A model generated the notes under the pieces. That model was not told the origin of the DNA, made no database searches, and was given only the letters and a program-made list of their open reading frames with translations. A stretch of 64,000 nucleotides of DNA, taken from Dokdonella sp. GTDB lineage: Bacteria; Pseudomonadota; Gammaproteobacteria; Xanthomonadales; Rhodanobacteraceae. The position numbers and the translations under genes are program-made. Where the stretch lies: contig JAHCAR010000001.1 of the NCBI GenBank assembly GCA_019634795.1, forward strand, positions 496,001 through 560,000, in the 5' to 3' direction. Positions 1 to 9,235 of the stretch are shown here, piece by piece. Numbering within the stretch: the stretch's first letter is position 1; every line of letters starts with the position of its first letter.

Positions 1-119
1 TTGCCGGCGCCATTCGGCCCCATGATCGCGTGTACTTCGCCCGCCTTCACCTCGAGGCTCAGGCCGCGCAGGATGTCCTTGCCGGCGATGCGCACATGGA
101 GGTTTTCGATCTTCAGCAT
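1..119 (-). CDS. sufC: SufC, Fe-S assembly ATPase (5' part only)
   Basis: Only the first 39 codons are in the window; the gene runs off the left edge. They start [15 protein letters not shown] and reach the Walker A motif GPNGAG, typical of the SufC ABC-type ATPase. In this family SufC works in the cytoplasm with SufB and SufD to build Fe-S clusters on a scaffold. The gene lies downstream of sufB on the same strand, with a zinc-ribbon gene and an acetyltransferase gene between them. The partial sequence alone would fit any ABC ATPase; the SufC call rests on the N-terminus plus the adjacent sufB. Confidence 0.85.
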   Translation of the reverse strand, partial: MLKIENLHVRIAGKDILRGLSLEVKAGEVHAIMGPNGAG

Positions 120-150
120 GTCGTTGATTCCGTGATTCGGGCCATGCCCG

Positions 151-636
151 TCAGTTTCCAGGTTCGGGGTGCGGCCGCTCGGGCCAGGACCCGGCCGCTG
201 GCAACACCTTGCATTGCAGGCGATATACCACCTCGCCCTTGTCCGTCAGCTCGCCGCGCTGCCAGCCATTGCGCTGGTAGAAGTGGTCCGCGCGCGTGCC
301 CTCGGCGGTGCCGAGCCGGATTTCGCCGACGCCTTGGTCGAACATCCATGCCGCGACGCGCGCCAGCAGGCCCTGGCCGATGCCCTGCCCTTCGTGGCGC
401 GAATCGACGAACAGGGCCCAGATGTCGGCTTCCGCGATCCGGCCGGTGGCGAATCCGACCACCTGACCGGCGCGTTCGGCGACCCAGGTCGTGGCATTGC
501 CGCTCGTCGACAGCGCACTGATCCACTTTTCGCGGGTCAGCCAGGCGGGATCCGGCAGGCGATTCTCCCCCACGCCGAGACGGATCGCCGTCATCGGCGC
601 GATGTCTTCTTCATTGGCGAGCCTGTACCGCACCAT
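151..636 (-). CDS. GNAT family N-acetyltransferase
   Basis: This 161-residue protein starts [15 protein letters not shown], a standard GNAT N-terminus. It carries an acetyl-CoA pyrophosphate-binding loop of the RxxGxG type ([12 protein letters not shown]) and the closing segment [10 protein letters not shown], so it covers a complete single GNAT domain. The family transfers acetyl groups from acetyl-CoA to amines; the substrate cannot be read from the sequence. It sits between a zinc-ribbon gene and sufC, 31 bases before the sufC start, so it is probably carried on the SUF transcript. The ATG at 636 was chosen because the residues upstream in this frame do not resemble GNAT proteins and overlap the zinc-ribbon gene. 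Confidence 0.8.
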   Translation of the reverse strand: MVRYRLANEEDIAPMTAIRLGVGENRLPDPAWLTREKWISALSTSGNATTWVAERAGQVVGFATGRIAEADIWALFVDSRHEGQGIGQGLLARVAAWMFDQGVGEIRLGTAEGTRADHFYQRNGWQRGELTDKGEVVYRLQCKVLPAAGSWPERPHPEPGN

Positions 637-677
637 CGCAAGAACCTCGTCAGGGCAACCGCGCAGACCCGCGACCG

Positions 678-932
678 CTATTTCCAGCGGCGCAGTTGCG
701 GTATGCCCGCACTCAATCGCCGGGCCAGGAAGCCAGGCATCTTCATTTCGCGCATCTTGCCGAGCACGCGGTCCTGCATCTGGCTGCAGGTCATCTGCTC
801 GTCGACGAATCGTCCGCCGGCATAGCAGTGACTGCAGTATTCCGCACTCGGCGTTCCATCCGCCTCGGTTCCGCCACCTTTCGGATCGCGACTCAGCGGC
901 ATTCCGCAACTCTGGCATTTCGGACCAAACAT
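678..932 (-). CDS. Small zinc-ribbon protein
   Basis: An 84-residue protein with two knuckles, CQSCGMPL near residue 6 and YCSHCYAGG near residue 33. Together they form a C-x2-C...C-x2-C zinc-binding site. The spacing and the following FVDEQMT segment match the family annotated as putative zinc ribbon domain (zinc_ribbon_2 type). No biochemical role is established for this family that I can name. It begins 19 bases after the sufB stop and precedes the acetyltransferase, so it is probably cotranscribed with the SUF genes; whether it takes part in cluster assembly is unknown. Confidence 0.75.
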   Translation of the reverse strand: MFGPKCQSCGMPLSRDPKGGGTEADGTPSAEYCSHCYAGGRFVDEQMTCSQMQDRVLGKMREMKMPGFLARRLSAGIPQLRRWK

Positions 933-951
933 GGCGCCTCCTTACCGAGCG

Positions 952-2450
<1,499 letters not shown>

Positions 2451-2451
<1 letters not shown>

Positions 2452-2897
2452 CAGTGGGATGCCACCCTCAACGGGATTCCAGCCGGCCGCCGCGGCGGCG
2501 TCGCCACCATGTCGGCCAGGCTGACGCCCTGCAGCGCGCTGCGGATGGCCTGGCTGATGCGCTGCCAGTTCACGCGTACGCCACAGTGCGGCTCGTGGCC
2601 GCAGGCGCCGGCGTGCGCGCTGCATTCGGTCATGCCGATCGGCCCCTCCATCGCGGTGACGATATCGGCCACGCTGATCGCTTCTGCCGGCCGGGCCAGG
2701 CAATAGCCGCCGTTGACGCCACGTCGCGACGTGACGAGGCCGGCGTGGGCCAGTTGCTTGAGCAGCTTGCTGACCGTCGGCAGCTCGAGGCGCGCCGCAT
2801 CGGCCAGTTGCTGGGCACTGGTCACCTCGGCCCCGGTCATGGCGAGGCAGGTCATGACGACGGTCGCATAGTCGGTAAGTTTGCTTACGCGCAGCAT
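2451..2897 (-). CDS. Rrf2-family SUF regulator (SufR/IscR-like)
   Basis: A 149-residue winged-helix regulator starting [16 protein letters not shown]. The recognition region [23 protein letters not shown] is typical of Rrf2. Three cysteines (CSAHAGAC, then CGHEPHC; spacing C-x6-C-x5-C) are placed like the Fe-S ligands of IscR. Family knowledge suggests it senses Fe-S status and controls the downstream suf genes. ATG 2897 was preferred over in-frame upstream codons because GGAG lies a few bases before it and the upstream residues are not Rrf2-like. Its stop overlaps the sufB start. Confidence 0.88.
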
Positions 2898-2919
2898 GGC
2901 GGCTCCATTCAGGACCGAA

Positions 2920-2949
2920 ATTGTACTATTTAGGGGCGGTCGAGTACAA
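2920..2949 (-). promoter_or_regulatory. Candidate suf operon promoter with embedded dyad
   Basis: Read on the minus strand, TTGTAC (2949-2944) and TACAAT (2925-2920) are separated by 18 bases and resemble a sigma-70 promoter ending about 23 bases before the regulator's ATG. The outer bases form a perfect inverted repeat TTGTACT...AGTACAA with a 15-base spacer, overlapping both hexamers. That is a plausible operator for the Rrf2 protein, though it does not clearly match the E. coli IscR consensus. Confidence 0.45.
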
Positions 2950-3143
2950 ATCGGGCTTCGGGCGATCCCATGCAGGAGTGGGCGGGCGCTCCCGGTCTGG
3001 GCTGCGACGCGGCCTGCGGCACTGAAGCGTGGCGGCGGCACGGGCACGGGCGAGGTGGAAAACGTGGCTATCGCGCGTTTTCCACGCGCTCACTTGCGGC
3101 TTTGATTATACTTTGCAATCTTCCCCCGGCGAAGGAGTGAATC

Positions 3144-4058
3144 GTGGAGCCCACCCACCCTGCATCCTGCGCTCGCCTGATGCGAGGAGCGGGATTGCCT
3201 GCGGCGCTGCTGGTCGTGATCGCATTCCTGTTCTCTCCAGGGCCGGTCATGGCCGACATTTCGGCACCGGAGCGGGCGGCCCTGCTCGATCTCTACGCGA
3301 GCACCGACGGCGATCACTGGGTCAACAACGCGGGTTGGGGCGGCGCCGCCGGAACCGAATGCGCATGGTTTGGAATCACCTGCTCGGCCGACGGCAACAG
3401 CGTCGAACAGCTGTGGATGACCAACAACAACATGAACGGCACCCTGCCTGCCAGCCTGCAGGATCTGGTCCATCTGAAGCTGCTGTTCTTCGGCAACAAC
3501 CTGCTGCACGGCCCGATACCATCGCTGGCCGGCATGACCGGCCTGCAGAATTTCGGCATCGGCAGCAATGCCATGGACGGACCGATCCCCGACATCGGCA
3601 ATCTGAGCCAGCTCGGCCTGTTCGACGTCGGCAACAACGACCTGACCGGACCGATCCCGGACCTTTCCGGCATGACATCGCTGTACCAGTTCGACGCCAG
3701 CGACAATCATCTCGATGGCGGCATTCCGGAGCTTTCGACCCTGGCCGCGCTGACCAGCTTCAACGTCAGCGACAACAATCTTTCCGGAACCTTGCCGTCG
3801 CTCGACGGCTTGAACCAGCTTGAATCGTTCTACGTGTCCGACAACGCGCTGAGCGGGTTCCCGCCTGCGGTCCCGGATCCCAACGCACTGGTCAACGGCG
3901 CGAGCCGGCTTTGTCCGAACTTCCTGTTCGCCACGACGTCGCCCGAATGGGACGCCGCGACCGGCAGCAGCCCGTGGTACCAGGACTGCTCGAACGACGT
4001 GATCTTTCGCGACGGATTCGATCCGCCGGCAACCCAGGCAGCGATGCCGCCGGACTGA
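3144..4058 (+). CDS. Secreted leucine-rich-repeat protein
   Basis: A 304-residue protein with a signal peptide (hydrophobic stretch GLPAALLVVIAFLF, likely cleavage after VMA near residue 36). A cap region follows with WxGxxC-type motifs (HWVNNAGWGG, CAWFGITC), then six or seven repeats of about 22-24 residues of the LxxNxLxGxIP type, best known from plant extracellular LRR proteins. The C-terminus ends with CSNDVIFRDGFDPP; similar IF-x-DGF tails recur on secreted proteins of this bacterial order, as I recall. The GTG at 3144 is supported by AAGGAG six bases upstream; ATG 3180 is an alternative. A -10-like TATACT lies at 3107-3112. Function unknown; adhesion or protein binding is a guess. Confidence 0.8.
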   Translation: MEPTHPASCARLMRGAGLPAALLVVIAFLFSPGPVMADISAPERAALLDLYASTDGDHWVNNAGWGGAAGTECAWFGITCSADGNSVEQLWMTNNNMNGTLPASLQDLVHLKLLFFGNNLLHGPIPSLAGMTGLQNFGIGSNAMDGPIPDIGNLSQLGLFDVGNNDLTGPIPDLSGMTSLYQFDASDNHLDGGIPELSTLAALTSFNVSDNNLSGTLPSLDGLNQLESFYVSDNALSGFPPAVPDPNALVNGASRLCPNFLFATTSPEWDAATGSSPWYQDCSNDVIFRDGFDPPATQAAMPPD

Positions 4059-4126
4059 ACCGCTACGCCCGCCCTCGCGCCGAGTCGACTAGACTCTGCC
4101 CTGGTCAATCGGCAGAGGTTTCACGC

Positions 4127-5188
4127 GTGACTTCCAATACCGAGCGCCAGTCGGCGATGCGCCGCTTCGCGCAATCGGCGCTGCAGCGCACCGACATCGC
4201 AGTGTCCAGCGCCTCCGCGGATGCGAGCTTCCGCAGCTACTGGCGCGTGACCGGCGGCGGCTCGAGCCCGGACGCCACCGCGGTCGTCATGGATGCTCCG
4301 CCGGACAAGGAGGATCTCGGCCCCTGGCTCGACGTCGATTCGCGCCTGCGTCGTGCCGGGCTGCACGCACCGGAAGTCCTCGCCGTCGATCGCGACCAGG
4401 GCTTCGTCCTGATGGAGGACCTCGGCACGCGCACCTACCTGCCCGAACTCAACCTGCATAGTGTCGATGCGCTCTACGCGGACGCTCTCGATGCCCTGCT
4501 GCGCATGCAGACCGCCGTCGACGTCGCCGGCCTGCCCGACTACAGCCGGCAGCGGCTCGTCGACGAAATGCAACTGATGCCGGCCTGGTTCCTCGAACGC
4601 CATCTCGGCCATGCGCTTTCAGGAACGCAACACGACATCATCGAGGCCGCCTTCACCGCCCTGGTCGATGCGGCCCAGGAACAGCCGCGCGCATTCGTGC
4701 ACCGCGATTTCCACAGCCGCAACCTGCTCGTCATCGAGCGCAGCGGCGCGCCCGCCGACGCCGGACTGCTGGTCAATCCGGGCATCGTCGATTTCCAGGA
4801 CGCCGTGGTCGGCCCGCTCAGCTACGACCTGGTCTCGCTGCTGCGCGACTGCTACATCGAATGGGATCCGGAGCACGTCGCCGGCTGGGTCGAGGCCTAT
4901 CGCACGCGCCTGCTGGCGGCGCACCTGCTCGGCCCCGAAGTCGGCGAAATGCAGATGCGTCGCTGGTTCGACCTGATGGGGCTGCAGCGCCATCTCAAGG
5001 TCCTCGGCATTTTCTGCCGGCTCTGGTATCGCGACGGCAAAGCCCGCTACCTCGATGACCTGGCCCTGGTCTGGCGCTACACGATCGGCGTCGCGCGCCG
5101 CTATCCCGAAACCGGCGAACTCGCCGACCTGCTCGAGCATGCGCTCGGCGACTCCGACATCCGCGCGCCGCGCGAGTCCACTGCCTGA
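4127..5188 (+). CDS. amgK: AmgK, N-acetylmuramate/N-acetylglucosamine 1-kinase
   Basis: A 353-residue aminoglycoside-phosphotransferase-fold kinase. The catalytic loop is FVHRDFHSRNLL (Asp194) and the metal-binding motif is IVDFQDAVVGPLSYDL (around residue 222). In the Pseudomonas recycling route AmgK phosphorylates MurNAc at the anomeric position, bypassing de novo UDP-MurNAc synthesis and giving intrinsic fosfomycin tolerance. The assignment is supported by the next gene, a MurU-type uridylyltransferase, whose ATG overlaps this TGA by one base. The GTG at 4127 was chosen because AGAGG lies nine bases before it; ATG 4157 is possible. Confidence 0.85.
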   Translation: MTSNTERQSAMRRFAQSALQRTDIAVSSASADASFRSYWRVTGGGSSPDATAVVMDAPPDKEDLGPWLDVDSRLRRAGLHAPEVLAVDRDQGFVLMEDLGTRTYLPELNLHSVDALYADALDALLRMQTAVDVAGLPDYSRQRLVDEMQLMPAWFLERHLGHALSGTQHDIIEAAFTALVDAAQEQPRAFVHRDFHSRNLLVIERSGAPADAGLLVNPGIVDFQDAVVGPLSYDLVSLLRDCYIEWDPEHVAGWVEAYRTRLLAAHLLGPEVGEMQMRRWFDLMGLQRHLKVLGIFCRLWYRDGKARYLDDLALVWRYTIGVARRYPETGELADLLEHALGDSDIRAPRESTA

Positions 5189-5901
5189 TGAGCCTGCATT
5201 CGGCGATGATCTTCGCGGCCGGACGCGGCGAGCGCATGCGTCCGCTGACCGACGTCACGGCCAAGCCGCTGCTCGAGGTCGGCGGCAGGCGCCTGATCGA
5301 ATGGCATCTGCGAAAGCTCGCGGCACTCGGCATCCGAGACGTGGTCATCAACACCTCCCATCTGGCCGCCCAGTTCCCGCAGACGCTCGGCGACGGCAGT
5401 CGCTGGGGCCTGCACATCCACTATCTCGACGAAGGGCCGGTCCCGCTCGAGACGGGCGGCGGCATGCTCAATGCCCTGCCATCGCTCGGGCCCGACCCGT
5501 TCCTGCTCGTCAACGGCGATGTCTGGACCGATCTCGACTTCGCGAAGCTCCCTGAACAGCCGCGCGGCGACGCCCATCTGGTTCTCGTGGACAACCCGCC
5601 GCACCACGCCGACGGCGACTTTGCCCTGGGCGACAATGGCGCAGTCCAGGCTGAAGGCGCAGCACGACTGACCTACGCCGGCATCGGCGTGTTCCGCCCC
5701 GGGCTGTTCCGCAACTGGCGCGCGATCGTCGGCGAGGTGGACGGCGTCGACCTGCGGCCGCCGCGCTTCCGCCTGCTTCCGCTGCTGGTCGATGCCATGC
5801 ACCGTGGCGCGGTCAGCGGCCAGCACCACGATGGGCGCTGGGTCGACGTCGGAACACCGCAGCGCCTGGGCGAACTCGACGCCGGCTTGCGCCGCGCCTG
5901 A
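5188..5901 (+). CDS. murU: MurU, MurNAc-1-phosphate uridylyltransferase
   Basis: A 237-residue sugar-nucleotidyltransferase. The N-terminal signature FAAGRGERMRPLTDVTAKPL carries the GxGxRxxPLT...KP nucleotide-binding motif. NGDVWTDLDF contains the metal-binding Asp, and ETGGGMLNAL is also characteristic. Together with AmgK it would convert salvaged MurNAc to UDP-MurNAc in the cytoplasm. It is translationally coupled to amgK (TGATG) and converges on hda, with only 16 bases between the two stop codons. Confidence 0.87.
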   Translation: MSLHSAMIFAAGRGERMRPLTDVTAKPLLEVGGRRLIEWHLRKLAALGIRDVVINTSHLAAQFPQTLGDGSRWGLHIHYLDEGPVPLETGGGMLNALPSLGPDPFLLVNGDVWTDLDFAKLPEQPRGDAHLVLVDNPPHHADGDFALGDNGAVQAEGAARLTYAGIGVFRPGLFRNWRAIVGEVDGVDLRPPRFRLLPLLVDAMHRGAVSGQHHDGRWVDVGTPQRLGELDAGLRRA

Positions 5902-5917
5902 ATTCACTGGCATTCGC

Positions 5918-6616
5918 TCAATCGGTCCCGTCGAGCAGCCGGCGCAGGAACGGGATCGTGACCCGACGCTGGGCAGCCAGGGTGGCCCGGTCGATGCGGT
6001 CGAGCAGCGGGATCAAGGTGCCGAGGTCGCGCGCATGGCGGGCGAACAGCCAGTCGAGCACGCTCGCGTCGAGCTCGATGCCGCGAGTCGCGGCGCGCTC
6101 CTGCAGGGCCCGACGCCGGCTGCCTTCATCGAGAGGGCGCAATGGCCACTGGGTGCAGGCAGCAAGGCGCGAGACCAGGTCGGGCAGGCCCAGACCCAGA
6201 GCGGCAGGCGCATCGGATCCGGCAAACAGCAGGGTCGAGCCTTCGGCGAGGCAGCGATTGTGCAGGTCGAACAGGGCGTGTTCGGCATCGCGCGAACCGA
6301 CGATCGCATCGACATTGTCGATGGCGAGCAGCTCGCTGCCGCCGAAGCGGCGGATCGTTTCGGCCACGGGCACTGCAACCCGCTGCAGGTCCAGATACTG
6401 GGCGCTGCGCTGACCGGCCAGCGCTTCGGCGCAGGCGGCGATCAGCAGATGGGTCTTGCCGCTGCCCTTTGGTCCGGACAGATAGACCCTGTCGATGTCC
6501 TCGCCGCGGGCCGCGTGACGCAGGATGTCGATGCCGTCGGCGTTGGCGCCGACCAGGAAGGTCTCGAAGCGCTGGTGCGCCGGCCAGCGCAGGGCCAGCG
6601 GGAGTTGCTCGCTCAT
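5918..6616 (-). CDS. hda: Hda, DnaA regulatory inactivator
   Basis: A 232-residue AAA+ protein related to the DnaA ATPase domain but lacking the DNA-binding domain. The N-terminus MSEQLPLALRW holds the short clamp-binding motif QLPLAL. Walker A is GPKGSGKTHL, Walker B is LLAIDNVD, and a sensor-like segment LLFAGSD follows. Hda with the DNA-loaded beta clamp stimulates ATP hydrolysis by DnaA and so limits re-initiation. Its ATG overlaps the stop of the upstream membrane-protein gene by four bases (ATGA), so the two are probably cotranscribed. Confidence 0.92.
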   Translation of the reverse strand: MSEQLPLALRWPAHQRFETFLVGANADGIDILRHAARGEDIDRVYLSGPKGSGKTHLLIAACAEALAGQRSAQYLDLQRVAVPVAETIRRFGGSELLAIDNVDAIVGSRDAEHALFDLHNRCLAEGSTLLFAGSDAPAALGLGLPDLVSRLAACTQWPLRPLDEGSRRRALQERAATRGIELDASVLDWLFARHARDLGTLIPLLDRIDRATLAAQRRVTIPFLRRLLDGTD

Positions 6617-7800
6617 GCGTCGGGATGCGTATCCGGTCCGACCGGCGAGGTCGCTGCAGACTCAACAGCCGCGACGCCGGAAGCTTCACTGCTCGCAGCC
6701 TCGACGTCGGCCTCGAGCACGATCGGCGAACCGGGCGGCTTGTCGTGGTACATCTCGCTTTGCGTGTAGCGTTCGTAGGCATAGCGCAGCATGACCATGA
6801 CCACGGCCGCCAGCGGCAGGGCCAGCAGCACGCCGATGAACCCGAACAGCTCGCCGCCGGCGAGGATAGCGAACATGACCGCAACCGGATGCAGGCCGAT
6901 CTTGTCGCCGACCAGTTTCGGCACCAGCACGTAACCTTCGAGCAACTGGCCGACGATGAATACGACCAGCACGAAGATCACGTGTACTGTGTCCAGGCCC
7001 TGGACCACGGCCGCGATCACGCCCATGCCGACACCGACGATCGCACCCATGTACGGCACGAAGCTGATCAGCCCGGCGATCATGCCGATCAGCGGACCGA
7101 CACTGACGCCGACCACCGAGAGCCCGACACCGTAGATCACACCGAGCAGGACCATCACGCTGATCTGGCCGCGCAGGAAGCCGCCGAGGGTCTCGTCCGA
7201 CTCGCGGGCGAGGCGGACCACGACCGGCTCGATCGAACGCGGCACCATGGCATGGATGCGCTCGACGACGATGTTCCAGTCGCGCAGCAGGTAAAACGCC
7301 GCAACCGGCACGATCACGAGGTTCAGCAGCCAGGCGACGATCGCAAAACCGGACTTCGAAACTTTCGACAGCACGCTGGTGGCGAAGCCGCCGGCTTCCT
7401 TCCAGTGGCCCTGCAGCATGCTGACCAGTTCGCCGCTGTCGAAGGTATCGAGGCTGACGCCGAAGCGGGCCTCGATCCACGGCGTGGCCACGTCGCGAGC
7501 CCATGCGGTCCAGCGCGGCAGCTGGTCGATGAAGCGTGCGACCTGGCGCTCCATGAACGGAATCAGGATCAGCACGATCGCGACCACCGCGAGGGTCAAG
7601 ACCAGGAACACGAGACTGACGCCCCAGGAGCGCCCGACGCCTCGCGCTTCGAGCCGCTGCACGAGGGGATTGAACAGGTAGGCAAACAGTGCGGCGATCG
7701 CGAACGGCACCAGGGCGGGTCCGAGCAGGTACAACACCCAGCCGATGAAGGCCACCAGGATCAGCCACTTGAGACGGATATCGATCGTGGTCGGGGGCAT
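6613..7800 (-). CDS. AI-2E/PerM family inner-membrane transporter
   Basis: A 395-residue polytopic protein of the AI-2E (PerM/YdiK-like) family. Paired N-terminal helices (LKWLILVAFIGWVLYLLG, ALVPFAIAALFAYLFNP) are followed by an amphipathic middle segment. The C-terminal helices carry the typical GxxLGVIYGVGLSxVGV and LVGDKIGLHPVAVMFAILAGGELFG blocks. Some members export autoinducer-2 or act in Na+/H+ exchange; most are uncharacterised. The last 45 residues are hydrophilic and acidic. It lies between a CDP-alcohol phosphatidyltransferase gene (TGATG junction) and hda (ATGA overlap). Confidence 0.85.
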   Translation of the reverse strand: MPPTTIDIRLKWLILVAFIGWVLYLLGPALVPFAIAALFAYLFNPLVQRLEARGVGRSWGVSLVFLVLTLAVVAIVLILIPFMERQVARFIDQLPRWTAWARDVATPWIEARFGVSLDTFDSGELVSMLQGHWKEAGGFATSVLSKVSKSGFAIVAWLLNLVIVPVAAFYLLRDWNIVVERIHAMVPRSIEPVVVRLARESDETLGGFLRGQISVMVLLGVIYGVGLSVVGVSVGPLIGMIAGLISFVPYMGAIVGVGMGVIAAVVQGLDTVHVIFVLVVFIVGQLLEGYVLVPKLVGDKIGLHPVAVMFAILAGGELFGFIGVLLALPLAAVVMVMLRYAYERYTQSEMYHDKPPGSPIVLEADVEAASSEASGVAAVESAATSPVGPDTHPDA

Positions 7801-8366
7801 CAGCCGGATTCCTGTTCTCTGCGGTCGCGCAAGGCCTGGCGGGCACGCAGCGACCAGACGACCACGTAGTGTAGACCGCTGGCCACGGTCAGCGCCGCGG
7901 TGAGGAGAAGAAGCGGAAACAGTCCCGGCAAGCGCGGCAGCCAGGCCAGGCGCAGCAGTTCGGCGAGCACGAGCAGGATCTGGATCACGGTCGTGAGCTT
8001 GGACAGCCGACTCGGCTGGGCATCGAACGGGCCGATCAGGTTGTGATAGGCAATCGCCCCGCAGACGATCACGACATCGCGTCCGATGACCAGCGCGAAC
8101 AGCCAGACCGGCAGACTGCCGATCAGGGTCAGCGCGGTGAAGCCGGCCAGCAGCAGCAGCTTGTCGGCAAGCGGATCGAGCAATCCGCCAAGCCGACTTT
8201 CCCAGCCGAAGTGCTTGGCCAGGTAGCCGTCCACGGCATCACTGACCCCGGCGATCGCAGCCACGAGCAGGGCCCCGGCGAATTCGCCGTGCGAGATCAG
8301 CCAGAACACCGGCCACACCATCAGGATGCGGAACCCGGTGATCAGATTGGGCAGGTGCCGCCACAT
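7800..8366 (-). CDS. CDP-alcohol phosphatidyltransferase (PgsA-like)
   Basis: A 188-residue integral membrane enzyme. The family signature D-x2-DG-x2-A-x9-G-x3-D-x3-D is present as SDAVDGYLAKHFGWES followed by RLGGLLDPLADKL; a lysine stands where the motif often has arginine (AK for AR). The N-terminus MWRHLPNLITGFRILMV matches PgsA-type enzymes, which make phosphatidylglycerophosphate from CDP-diacylglycerol and glycerol-3-phosphate. Other family members use different alcohols, so PgsA is likely but not proven. The gene is coupled to the downstream transporter and follows the DUF2066 gene by six bases. Confidence 0.85.
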   Translation of the reverse strand: MWRHLPNLITGFRILMVWPVFWLISHGEFAGALLVAAIAGVSDAVDGYLAKHFGWESRLGGLLDPLADKLLLLAGFTALTLIGSLPVWLFALVIGRDVVIVCGAIAYHNLIGPFDAQPSRLSKLTTVIQILLVLAELLRLAWLPRLPGLFPLLLLTAALTVASGLHYVVVWSLRARQALRDRREQESG

Positions 8367-8372
8367 CGGCGC

Positions 8373-9128
8373 TCACGGGCTCAACATGAGGGTGGCGTCG
8401 ATGCCTTCGAGTGGCGGACTCGCGCTGTTGACCCGCAGGACACCTTCGCGATCGACCGTTTCGAGCCAGCGATCGAGGCCGCCGGCCACGCTCAGGCGCA
8501 CGAGAATGCCATCACCGCGCGCCTGCAGGGGCCAGGCCTGGCGTACCAGCGACTGGCGTGCCAGATAGCCCATGCCGCGCGCGTAGTCGTCGGCGGAACG
8601 GATGCCGCTGATCCAGATCTGCCGTTCGACCGGCGTCGAATCGACGGGGGTGGCGGCACCCGCGCCGGCCAGGCCGAGCCCGGCCAGCATGCGATCCACG
8701 GCGCTGCTGTCGAATTCCGCGACCAGCACCAGCCGGGTCGTCGCCGCCCCGCTCGCTTCATCGATGCCGTTGTCGCGCCGGTAGCGATACTGCAGCACGT
8801 ACTTGTCGGCGTCGGCGACGGCGCTGGCGACGTCGCCGCGGGCGAGAATACCGGGGTCGTTGCTGAGCCGGATCACGACATCGGCCAGGGCCGACTTGAG
8901 GGCGCCGGCGCGCTCCGCTTCGGACTGGCTCGTGACCGGCGCTTCGCCGCTGTAGGTGGCCGGTGCCGCAGCGACCTGCAGGCAGGCCAGCAGGGCCATC
9001 ATGCCCGCGACCAGCAGCATCCGGGCCCGGCGACGAACGGCCGGGACCGCAGATGAGCCCGTCGGCGGCGGACATTCCGGCGCTTGCCGACATGCAGGCG
9101 TTGTAGCGTCCATCGCAATGCTGCGCAT
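8373..9128 (-). CDS. DUF2066-domain exported protein
   Basis: A protein of about 251 residues with a hydrophobic export signal (MLLVAGMMALLACLQVAAAPA) after an unusually long basic leader, then a DUF2066-type region containing ALADVVIRLSNDPGI and YVLQYRYR. The family is periplasmic or outer-envelope and has no established function. ATG 9128 is preferred because AGGGA lies seven bases upstream; ATG 9020, directly before the signal peptide, and 9170 are alternatives, so the start is uncertain. The gene is divergent from purM, a conserved arrangement in this order. Confidence 0.75.
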   Translation of the reverse strand: MRSIAMDATTPACRQAPECPPPTGSSAVPAVRRRARMLLVAGMMALLACLQVAAAPATYSGEAPVTSQSEAERAGALKSALADVVIRLSNDPGILARGDVASAVADADKYVLQYRYRRDNGIDEASGAATTRLVLVAEFDSSAVDRMLAGLGLAGAGAATPVDSTPVERQIWISGIRSADDYARGMGYLARQSLVRQAWPLQARGDGILVRLSVAGGLDRWLETVDREGVLRVNSASPPLEGIDATLMLSP

Positions 9129-9198
9129 GAGGGAGTCCCTGACCCTGTGGTGTTGAGCGCCAGTCTGCACGAAGCCTCGCTACCTCGTCCATCCGGGC

Positions 9199-9207
9199 TG
9201 GTATGAT
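9199..9207 (+). promoter_or_regulatory. Extended -10 promoter element of purM
   Basis: TGGTATGAT is a perfect TGn extended -10 motif joined to TATGAT (9202-9207). It lies 29 bases before the purM ATG at 9236. Transcription from it would begin near 9214, which excludes the in-frame ATG at 9203 as a start and supports 9236. Confidence 0.55.
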
Positions 9208-9235
9208 TCGCGGCCCCGCGTACCCGGCTTTTCCC

